Shown: positions 40,561-45,953 of the stretch, one piece after another | Position numbering within the stretch: the stretch's first letter is position 1 | How the letters are laid out: the number at the start of each line of letters is the position of its first letter | Source of the DNA: JBKPNZ01 sp046732895 | GTDB lineage: Bacteria; Actinomycetota; Thermoleophilia; Solirubrobacterales; 70-9 | Assembly (NCBI GenBank): GCA_046732895.1 | Contig: JBKPNZ010000037.1 | Span: 1-45,953, forward strand | Length of the DNA stretch: 45,953 nt | Reading direction: 5' to 3' | Notes under the pieces: generated by a model | Told to the model about the DNA's origin: nothing | Seen by the model: only the letters and a program-made list of their open reading frames with translations | The model's database searches: none | Translations under genes and position numbers: made by a program

Positions 40561-40670
40561 GGGGCGAGCGGTGGTGCCTGAGAGCCTTGGGCTCATGCGG
40601 GGCGCCGGGTTCCTGGCACGTGGGGGTGAGTAATCGGAGCCTCGTGGCGTTCGATTCCACCCCAATTCGC

Positions 40671-40719
40671 ACCGATGGTCGAGTTAACGCGTCATTGGCG
40701 CGCTTTCTCGACCATCGGT
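40671..40719 (-). terminator. Perfect 13-bp inverted repeat downstream of the cytochrome c gene
   Basis: ACCGATGGTCGAG (40671-40683) pairs with CTCGACCATCGGT (40707-40719) across a 23-nt loop that contains a further CGCG/CGCG pair. It lies 110 nt after the minus-strand cytochrome stop and ahead of dnaK, fitting a terminator without U-tract. Its outer bases ACCGA/TCGGT are the same as in the hairpin at 15305-15357. Confidence 0.5.
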
Positions 40720-40828
40720 CGCCCACAGCCCAGCGATTTGCACGTACCGACGACATTGTCGTCACTTCGTGCAAGACGCACGCGGAGGGACCCGCGCACC
40801 CGCCCAACCCTTCCCCTTAGTGCTCGTT

Positions 40829-41380
40829 CTAGCCGCTCGAACCCGACGTGCCGCTCGAGCTCGCACCGCCGGCGCCCGACCCGCCCCCCTCGCCCCCGCA
40901 CGGCTGCGCCGGGGTGAGCTTGCGTTCGTCGGCGGGCAGCAGCGGTCCCTGGTCGGGGCCGAGCTGGCCCGCGTACGCGGCGACGAAGCCCGCGACCTCC
41001 TGGGCGTCGGCGCCCTGGAGAATGCCGCGCGGCATGCGGCCGTTGAGCCCGCACGTGATCGCGTTCAGAACGCGCCCGTACTCGGAGTTGAAGGTGTTCT
41101 CGTTCGCCTTCTGGACCTCCTCGGCCGAGCCCTCCGCCGGGGTGGCGCTCGTTGGCAGGATCACGTCGAGGTTCGGCCCAACGACGCCGTCGGTGCCTCC
41201 CGCGGCGAGCGTGTGACACGTCCCGCAGTTGGTCGAGAAGATCTGCTGCGCCTCCCGGTCCTGTGACTTCACCGGGACGGTGGCTGCGTCATCTGAGCCC
41301 GTGCTGAGGAAGGCCACGATGGCCACCACCGCCACGACGACGACGACGAGTCCGAAGATCCTCAGGGGCGTCTTGCTCAT
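40829..41380 (-). CDS. Membrane-anchored mono-heme cytochrome c
   Basis: 183 aa electron carrier held by one N-terminal membrane helix (residues 8-25) with the heme domain outside. The heme motif is CGTCH at 52-56; Met116 in GLNGRMPRGIL is the likely axial ligand. Two extra cysteines, Cys110 and Cys161, could form a disulfide. A Gly/Ser-rich tail (162-183) ends the protein. The ATG at 41380 follows the family pattern; the upstream in-frame extension is not coding-like. Redox partners are not in the window. Confidence 0.93.
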   Translation of the reverse strand: MSKTPLRIFGLVVVVVAVVAIVAFLSTGSDDAATVPVKSQDREAQQIFSTNCGTCHTLAAGGTDGVVGPNLDVILPTSATPAEGSAEEVQKANENTFNSEYGRVLNAITCGLNGRMPRGILQGADAQEVAGFVAAYAGQLGPDQGPLLPADERKLTPAQPCGGEGGGSGAGGASSSGTSGSSG

Positions 41381-41435
41381 AGGTCGGGGCCGTCGCCGGA
41401 AGCCCGTTTGGGCACGTCGCGGCGCGGGCGCGGAG

Positions 41436-41472
41436 ATACTAGTCGCAGAGCCCGGCGCATAGTCGCGGAGCC
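41436..41472 (-). promoter_or_regulatory. Direct repeats and possible -10 box upstream of cytochrome c
   Basis: TAGTCGCAGAGCC (41440-41452) and TAGTCGCGGAGCC (41460-41472) are direct repeats, one mismatch, 20 bp apart, about two helical turns. On the minus strand TAGTAT (41441-41436) could be a -10 box 55 bp before the ATG, so the repeats would sit over the -35 region as an activator or repressor site. Confidence 0.35.
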
Positions 41473-41485
41473 TCACACGCGCGAG

Positions 41486-41517
41486 CGCCCCCCGCGGCGT
41501 CCGGACCGCGGAGGGCG
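41486..41517 (-). terminator. Strong stem-loop after the endonuclease/phosphatase-like gene
   Basis: Arms CGCCCCCCGCGG (41486-41497) and CCGCGGAGGGCG (41506-41517) pair at 11 of 12 positions around an 8-nt loop. The hairpin begins 22 nt past the stop of the minus-strand gene at 41540, the normal place for a terminator. There is no U-run after it. Confidence 0.6.
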
Positions 41518-41539
41518 TTCGATGCAACCGGATCGCCCG

Positions 41540-42772
41540 TTAGGGCGTCGGGAACTGGAGCTTCGTGACGAGGCCCCGGTGGTCGGACGGCCACAACCCG
41601 AACTGGCTGAACACGTCCGGGTCGCCGCCGACGACCTTCGTGCTGACGGGATCCACGTCGGCACTCGTCGTGAAGACGTGATCGACCTGATGGTCGAAGT
41701 CCGCCTCCGACGCCGGCGGGCCCTTCGTGAGGGTCTCGTCCGCGAGGCAGCAGCTCGAGTCGGCGTCCGGCGCCGTCGGGCCGGTGCTCATCTCGATCAG
41801 GCCGCCGTCCGTCAGCGCCGTGTAGCCGAGCTGGTCGTTCCCGCTCACCGTGTCGTCGTCGGTGTTGAAGTCACCGACGGCCACAACGGGCATCCCAGCG
41901 GACTGCTCGGTGGCGGGACCAGGCGCGGCGGCCGGTGGGAAGGAGGCCGTGAACTCCTGGGCCTGACCCTCCCGGATCGTGCCTTCGGGGTCGGCGGACT
42001 CGAAGTGCGTGTTGACGAAGCGGAAGTTCGTCCCTCGCACGTTGGCCTCGGTGTACTGCCAGCCGCGATTGAAGCTGATGTCGAGGGTGGTGCCGGCGAT
42101 GTCCTCGATCACGAGCTGCGTGTCGTAGTGACCGGAGTCCTCGAACTTGGTCTTGACCTTTGCCTTCTTCGCGTTGTTGGCGAGGATCGCATCGCGCATC
42201 GTGAGCCGCCCGTCGCACGTGTTGCTGTTCGCCGGATCGAGGCCCGGGCAAGCGCCGGCGGCGGGGACCTCCACGTCCGCTTCCTTCTGGACGCGCACGA
42301 TGCGGTAGTCGCCGCCCTGCTTCTTGATCTGCTTCATGAGATCGCCCAGGAAGTCGTAGTCGACGGTAGTCGCCGGGGTCAGCGGTCCATCGGCGTAGGG
42401 GGGGACGCCCGGCGGCGGGTTCGGATTCGCGACCTCATCCCGGCGCCAGAGGGCGACCTCCTGAAGGCCGACGAGATCGGGCTTGTTCTTGACGATCTCC
42501 TTCGCCCACAGCTTCGCTCGCTTCTCTGGGTGCGTGTCGCGCATGATGCTCAGGATCTGCGCCGCGTCCAGCGCCAGCTCGGACGTGTTGGTGTCGTCAA
42601 GCGCGCGGGTGAGGTCGGCGCCGAGGTAAAGGTTCCGCGTCATCACCTTCACCTGCCCTGGGGGCGTGTCGGCCTGGGCGGCCGCGGGTGCGGCGATCGC
42701 AACCAGCACGGCGGCGCCGGCGACGAATGCCGTCAGCCACCGGCTGCGGGCGGGGGCGGTTCGGTCCTTCAA
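41540..42772 (-). CDS. Secreted endonuclease/exonuclease/phosphatase-fold protein
   Basis: 410 aa. A signal peptide with an AQA-D cleavage site is clear (residues 1-34). The catalytic fold blocks are in order: VKVMTRNLYLG, DLVGLQEVALW (metal-binding Glu), FRFVNTHFES, VVAVGDFNTDDD and the terminal LWPSDHRGLV (catalytic Asp-His). Such proteins hydrolyse phosphodiesters in nucleic acids, lipids or inositol phosphates; the substrate here is not evident. The start is TTG 42772 with ribosome site GAGAGGAG 7 nt upstream; longer frames upstream are spurious. Confidence 0.88.
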   Translation of the reverse strand: MKDRTAPARSRWLTAFVAGAAVLVAIAAPAAAQADTPPGQVKVMTRNLYLGADLTRALDDTNTSELALDAAQILSIMRDTHPEKRAKLWAKEIVKNKPDLVGLQEVALWRRDEVANPNPPPGVPPYADGPLTPATTVDYDFLGDLMKQIKKQGGDYRIVRVQKEADVEVPAAGACPGLDPANSNTCDGRLTMRDAILANNAKKAKVKTKFEDSGHYDTQLVIEDIAGTTLDISFNRGWQYTEANVRGTNFRFVNTHFESADPEGTIREGQAQEFTASFPPAAAPGPATEQSAGMPVVAVGDFNTDDDTVSGNDQLGYTALTDGGLIEMSTGPTAPDADSSCCLADETLTKGPPASEADFDHQVDHVFTTSADVDPVSTKVVGGDPDVFSQFGLWPSDHRGLVTKLQFPTP

Positions 42773-42808
42773 AGCAAGACTCCTCTCAAGAAACTGCGAA
42801 ACACCTCG

Positions 42809-42824
42809 CGGCCATCCGTGGCCG
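42809..42824 (-). terminator. 6-bp hairpin with tetraloop downstream of nth
   Basis: CGGCCA-TCCG-TGGCCG is a perfect stem with a four-base loop, 98 nt after the nth stop. On the minus strand it is followed by a moderately T-rich stretch (GTGTTTCGCAGTTTC), so it could end the pfkB-nth message. Support is modest. Confidence 0.35.
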
Positions 42825-42921
42825 AAATGGGCACGTCCCTGCCCGCGAGGCGATGGATCTGAGTCTTTCGCGCGCGGTGATGCCGCACATCCCGTGGGAC
42901 CCGCAGCACCGCTGCGGGAAA

Positions 42922-43626
42922 CTACGTAGGGGAAACGGCGCTCCCGCCAGCCCCGGAGCGCAGGCGCCGCCAGTAGGGGCACATCCTGCGCAGGGCGCAT
43001 TCGTCGCAGCGCGGCCGCGGCCGGCAGACCTCGCGACCGTGGCGGATGAGGTTCATGTGGAACTCGTACGCGTCGGCGGGATCGGTGATCCGGAGCATCT
43101 CGTCGTGGGCCTCTTCGAACGGCGCCTTCTCGCGAAAGAGGCCGAGTCGTCCGCCCACGCGATAGACGTGCGTGTCCACGGGGATCTCCGGGCGCCCCAG
43201 CGCGAAGATCATCACGCAGGCCGCCGTCTTGCGGCCGACGCCCGGGAGCGAGGTCAGGAAATCGATCGCCTCGTCTCGTGGCGCATCCGCAAGCCAGTCG
43301 AGGTCGGGGTGATCGTCCAGCTCGCGCAGGATCGCCTGGATCCGAGGGCCCTTGGTGTTGGCGAGTCCCCCGGGCCTCAGCGCCTCGACCACCTCGTCCG
43401 GCGGCGCGTCGCGAACCTGCTCCCACGTCGGGAAACGCGCTCGCAGGCGCTCGTACGCGACATCCCGATTCGTGTCAGAGGTGTTCTGCGAGAGGACGGT
43501 GCGCACCAGCTCAGCGATCGGGTGCCCATGGGGATGGTTCACCGGGCGGCCGTAGAGCTCACGAAGGCGATCCCGGATGGCTCGCACACGGCGCTTCGAC
43601 GGACGGCGCCAAGCCTGCGCGCTCAC
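42922..43626 (-). CDS. nth: Endonuclease III (HhH-GPD DNA glycosylase/AP lyase)
   Basis: Removes oxidised pyrimidines and cleaves the abasic site in base-excision repair. 234 aa. The helix-hairpin-helix LPGVGRKTA has catalytic Lys133; Asp151 in VDTHV is the second catalytic residue. The [4Fe-4S] ligands are Cys201, Cys207, Cys210 and Cys216, spaced Cx5Cx2Cx5C rather than the classic Cx6Cx2Cx5C. The GTG start at 43626 overlaps the pfkB stop (GTGA), so this repair enzyme is translated with a sugar kinase. Confidence 0.93.
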   Translation of the reverse strand: MSAQAWRRPSKRRVRAIRDRLRELYGRPVNHPHGHPIAELVRTVLSQNTSDTNRDVAYERLRARFPTWEQVRDAPPDEVVEALRPGGLANTKGPRIQAILRELDDHPDLDWLADAPRDEAIDFLTSLPGVGRKTAACVMIFALGRPEIPVDTHVYRVGGRLGLFREKAPFEEAHDEMLRITDPADAYEFHMNLIRHGREVCRPRPRCDECALRRMCPYWRRLRSGAGGSAVSPT

Positions 43627-44558
43627 GCCACGGCCCCCCAGGAGGTGCAGGCGCCCGCTCCCGCCGCCACCGCCTCCGGCAGACACTCGGCCACCCGCGC
43701 GGGATCCCATCCGCGCGCCCCGAGGCCTGCCGCGAGCGTCCCCATGAACGCATCGCCCGCGCCCATCGGCGAGACGACGTCGACCGTCACGCCCTCCGCG
43801 CGACCCTCGGCTGCGCCGCGCGCCAGCGCGCCGTCCGGGCCGAGGGTCACCACGGCCACCTTCGCGCCCAACCGGACCAGCTCGTCGCCCGCCGCCACGG
43901 GATCCGAGGCGGGGAGCCCGGTGATGAGCGCCGCCTCGTCGAGGTTCACGCGGACCAGAGTCGAGCTCGCGGCCAGCTCTCGGCACAACTCCAGCATGAA
44001 GTCGAGTCCCTCCCAGCGGTTGGGCCGGATGTTGGGATCGAACAGCACGGGCACGTCCCGTGCAAGCGCGACATCTCGGGCGTGGATGGTCAGCTCACGC
44101 TCGGGCTCGCCGACCAGCGTGTTCGAGCCGAAGATGAGCGCTGCGGACGCGGCGACTGCCTCCTCGATCCGATCGGCGACGCTGTGGAGGCCGGCCGTGA
44201 TCCCGTCGCCATAGATCTGGAACGACGGCTCGCGGCGTGAATCGAAGGTGACGAAGGCGACGGGGGTCTGCAGGCCCGCGACGACCGAGAAGTAGCTCAG
44301 ATCCACGCCCTCTGACCGGAGGCGATCGCGCAACCACTCGCCCCACGGATCCGCGCCGACTCCACCGCCGAGGGCCGCGCGGGCTCCGGCTCGCGCGGCG
44401 GCCACCGCGACGTTCGCAAGGGCGCCCCCGAAATGCGGCGTGAACGCCGTCGCCTGCGACACCGAGTCGGCCTCGCCCTCGAAGACCAGATCGACGATCG
44501 CCTCGCCGAGACAGAGAATCGAGCTTTCAGCCCTTTCCGTGTCCGGCCGTTCGCTCAT
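43623..44558 (-). CDS. PfkB-family carbohydrate kinase
   Basis: Phosphorylates a sugar or nucleoside with ATP. 311 aa, ribokinase fold. ILCLGEAIVDLVFEG opens the domain, PHFGGALANVAVAAARAG (41-58) binds substrate, and the C-terminal PMGAGDAFMGTLAAG holds the anion hole and catalytic Asp269. Closest in style to fructokinases, but the substrate cannot be fixed. The ATG at 44558 is 23 bp from the divergent hydrolase start, so the two promoters must overlap. The stop overlaps nth. Confidence 0.92.
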   Translation of the reverse strand: MSERPDTERAESSILCLGEAIVDLVFEGEADSVSQATAFTPHFGGALANVAVAAARAGARAALGGGVGADPWGEWLRDRLRSEGVDLSYFSVVAGLQTPVAFVTFDSRREPSFQIYGDGITAGLHSVADRIEEAVAASAALIFGSNTLVGEPERELTIHARDVALARDVPVLFDPNIRPNRWEGLDFMLELCRELAASSTLVRVNLDEAALITGLPASDPVAAGDELVRLGAKVAVVTLGPDGALARGAAEGRAEGVTVDVVSPMGAGDAFMGTLAAGLGARGWDPARVAECLPEAVAAGAGACTSWGAVA

Positions 44559-44569
44559 TCGCGGGAGGA

Positions 44570-44575
44570 TATGCT
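44570..44575 (+). promoter_or_regulatory. -10 box for a leaderless hydrolase transcript
   Basis: TATGCT ends 6 nt before the GTG start at 44582, the same spacing as the csoR -10 box. Transcription should begin at or next to the start codon. No ribosome site is present or needed. Confidence 0.5.
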
Positions 44576-44581
44576 CGGCCT

Positions 44582-45403
44582 GTGGAGGCGATCGGCGAGG
44601 GGACCGTCTCCGTCGACGGGGTCGGGGTCTTCGTCCGCCGCCGGGAGGGAGCCGGGACACCCGTCGTCTTCGTCCACGGCAATCCGACGCATTCGCAGGA
44701 CTGGCTTCCGTTCCTGGAGCGCCTCGACCGCCCGGCGATCGCACTCGATCTGCCCGGATGGGGTCGCTCGGCTCGCCCTGCGGACTTCGACTACTCGATG
44801 CACGGCCTCGCGCGCTTCTACGCGCAGTTCCTGCGGACGCTCGGCGTCCAGAGGCACTCGTTGGTGGTCCACGACTGGGGCTCCGTGGCGCTGATTGCGG
44901 CGCAACGCGAGCCACAGCAGCTCGAGCGACTCGTCGTCATCGACGCCGTTCCGCTGCTCGAGGGCTATCGCTGGCACTGGGTTGCGCGATGGTTCTGGCG
45001 CGTTCCGGTCGTGGGGGAGGGCTTCAATGCCCTGACGAGCAGGCCGGCGACGAAGCTCCTGCTCCGCCAGGCAACCGGCGATCGCGGCCCGATGCCCGAA
45101 TCGCAGGTCGACCTCATCTGGAGGTATCTCGACCGCGGGACCAGGCACGCGATCCTCCGCCTCTACCGCTCGGCAGGGCCTTCCGAGCTCGCCGCCGCCG
45201 GCGCGGATCTCGGGCGCCTCGAGTGCCCCGCCCTGGTCGTCTGGAGCGACCGTGACGCCTACCTTCCGTTGCGCTTTGGCCGCGCCTACGCCGAGCGGCT
45301 GCCCAACGCCGACCTCGTTACAGTCGAGGGGGGCGGCCACTGGCCGTGGCTCGAGCAACCGGATGTGATCGACCGGGTCAACGGGTTTCTGAGTGCCGCC
45401 TGA
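44582..45403 (+). CDS. Alpha/beta-hydrolase, haloalkane dehalogenase-like
   Basis: 273 aa. VVFVHGNPTHSQDW supplies the oxyanion hole, and the nucleophile elbow is VVHDWGSVAL with Asp98, as in haloalkane dehalogenases. The catalytic His is His253 (GGGHWPWLEQP) and an acid is likely in WSDRDAYLP (Asp223 or Asp225). The HGNPT-plus-HDWG combination is characteristic of that subfamily, but fluoroacetate dehalogenase or epoxide-hydrolase activity is possible. Start is GTG 44582, divergent from pfkB. The triad is intact, unlike the hydrolase at 15422. Confidence 0.85.
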   Translation: MEAIGEGTVSVDGVGVFVRRREGAGTPVVFVHGNPTHSQDWLPFLERLDRPAIALDLPGWGRSARPADFDYSMHGLARFYAQFLRTLGVQRHSLVVHDWGSVALIAAQREPQQLERLVVIDAVPLLEGYRWHWVARWFWRVPVVGEGFNALTSRPATKLLLRQATGDRGPMPESQVDLIWRYLDRGTRHAILRLYRSAGPSELAAAGADLGRLECPALVVWSDRDAYLPLRFGRAYAERLPNADLVTVEGGGHWPWLEQPDVIDRVNGFLSAA

Positions 45404-45410
45404 CGCCGTT

Positions 45411-45416
45411 TACAAT
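45411..45416 (+). promoter_or_regulatory. -10 box upstream of the PAP2-like gene
   Basis: TACAAT matches the -10 consensus at five of six positions and ends 11 nt before the ATG at 45428, predicting a very short leader. It is one of the few AT-rich stretches in this part of the window. No clear -35 box. Confidence 0.5.
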
Positions 45417-45427
45417 TTCGCAACTTC

Positions 45428-45953
45428 ATGTCCCGTCCTCTATCCGCCATAACCCGCAGGCTGCCCAAAGGCTGGGGCGATCTGGTCCTCCAGCTCGTCT
45501 TCTTCTTCATCGCCTATCAGGGCTATCAGGTCGTGCGCGGATTCGCGGACGGCAAGTCGCAGGTGGCATTCGCCAACGGCGAGCACGTGATCAGCCTCGA
45601 GCGCTCGCTCGGGTTCTTCTTCGAGCCGGGTCTCCAACAGGCGGTGATCCAGCATCACTGGGTGATCGACGCCGCCAACTGGATGTACTTCAACAGCCAC
45701 TTCGTCATCACCGTCGGCGTCCTCGCCTGGATCTATCTGTTCCGAAACGACTCCTTCTACTTCGTGCGAAACATGTTCCTGGTCGCGATGGGCCTCGCGC
45801 TGGTCGGTTACACGCTCTTCCCGACCGCACCCCCGCGGATGTTCCCGTCGGCCGGGTTCACCGACACGATCGCGGCGTTCACGAACGTCGCCCAGGACAA
45901 GAACGACCTCGCGAGCTTCCTCGTGAATCCCTACGCGGCGGTGCCGAGCATGC
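45428..45953 (+). CDS. PAP2/Aur1-like membrane phosphatase or phosphotransferase, 3' end cut by window
   Basis: 175 residues are visible before the edge. The N-terminus is MSRPLSAITRRLPKGW, followed by a membrane helix (LVLQLVFFFIAYQGYQVV) and an amphipathic loop. Two further helices (FVITVGVLAWIYLF and MFLVAMGLALVGYTLF) lead to FPTAPPR. The last bases encode AAVPSM, the start of the PSxH catalytic motif of PAP2 enzymes of the Aur1/Ipt1-like group. These hydrolyse or exchange lipid phosphates at the membrane. The rest of the active site is beyond the window. Confidence 0.85.
   Translation, partial: MSRPLSAITRRLPKGWGDLVLQLVFFFIAYQGYQVVRGFADGKSQVAFANGEHVISLERSLGFFFEPGLQQAVIQHHWVIDAANWMYFNSHFVITVGVLAWIYLFRNDSFYFVRNMFLVAMGLALVGYTLFPTAPPRMFPSAGFTDTIAAFTNVAQDKNDLASFLVNPYAAVPSM

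Larger units (their letters stand above)
40476..40828. other. 353-bp noncoding interval between cytochrome c and dnaK
   Basis: No gene is supported here. It holds the dnaK ribosome site and candidate promoter at its left end, a 13-bp perfect inverted repeat (40671-40719), and a 15-nt palindrome GACGACA-T-TGTCGTC (40749-40763). Short open frames crossing it have no recognisable product. A TTCGATT stretch at 40650 resembles a tRNA T-loop, but no cloverleaf can be drawn. Confidence 0.7.

Noticed and set aside
40640..40670. Possible tRNA, from the T-loop-like TTCGATT
   Set aside because: The flanking bases do not form a five-pair T stem, and no acceptor or anticodon arm can be drawn.
42773..43426. 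N-terminal extension of the secreted phosphatase-fold protein
   Set aside because: It would bury the signal peptide in the middle of the protein and runs over nth. The TTG at 42772 has a good ribosome site.
1..45953. Insertion sequences, integrases, phage genes or CRISPR arrays
   Set aside because: I saw no transposase or integrase motif, no terminal inverted repeats flanking a mobile gene, and no regularly spaced direct repeats. The rearrangements here have no visible mobile agent.
1..45953. PAPS synthesis (cysC/cysD/cysN) or glycan polymerase/flippase genes
   Set aside because: None of the real ORFs carries the needed motifs or enough membrane helices, so donor supply and export must be encoded elsewhere.

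Overview
The window is high-GC DNA from an actinobacterium-like genome. Supporting signs are a dnaK-grpE-dnaJ-hspR cluster, many GTG/TTG starts, start codons placed 6 nt after a -10 box, and dense overlapping operons. The overall character (large sulfotransferase complement, lipoprotein sulfatases) resembles Thermoleophilia/Solirubrobacterales. That placement is an inference from gene content, since no rRNA or other phylogenetic marker was searched.

Layout. (1) 1-1168: 5'-truncated secreted, cysteine-paired protein of unknown function. (2) 15185 down to 1176: an unbroken minus-strand run of 14 genes, with ten sulfotransferases (ST), three glycosyltransferases (GT) and a terminal lipoprotein sulfatase. 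Most junctions are 4-bp ATGA or 1-bp TGATG overlaps. (3) 15422-27938: purine genes purD-purE-purB-purC-purS-purQ, collinear on the minus strand but interrupted. Between purB and purC lie csoR, two ST, a GT and a metallo-beta-lactamase-like gene. Between purC and purS lie three ST. After purQ comes a degenerate alpha/beta-hydrolase, with no purL. (4) 28054-33519: a small membrane protein, a second GT4, an ST on the plus strand, a truncated sugar epimerase, an ST and a second lipoprotein sulfatase. (5) 33634-40475: dnaK, grpE, dnaJ, hspR and clpB in transcriptional order. (6) 40829-45953: membrane-anchored cytochrome c, secreted endonuclease/exonuclease/phosphatase-fold protein, nth, a PfkB sugar kinase, a haloalkane-dehalogenase-like hydrolase, and the start of a PAP2/Aur1-like membrane enzyme cut by the window end.

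The outstanding feature is 17 sulfotransferase genes in about 30 kb (2702-31988), bracketed by two exported sulfatases and mixed with five glycosyltransferases. Twelve ST form one close family (GxxRSGTTLLRLMLDAHP and RDGRDxxLS motifs). Two are heparan-sulfate-type (GAQRxGTTWW), and three are single divergent types. No ST has a visible signal peptide, so sulfation should be cytoplasmic; both sulfatases carry a lipobox and should act outside. The simplest reading is a locus that builds and trims a multiply sulfated surface glycan or glycolipid, expanded by tandem duplication and lodged inside a purine gene cluster. The acceptor is unknown. No PAPS synthesis, polymerase, flippase or formylglycine-generating enzyme gene is in the window.

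Regulatory signals that can be supported are a CsoR-type operator overlapping the csoR -10 box, a few -10 boxes placed for leaderless or short-leader transcripts, several hairpins at gene ends, and a dnaK promoter with only a degenerate HspR-like site.
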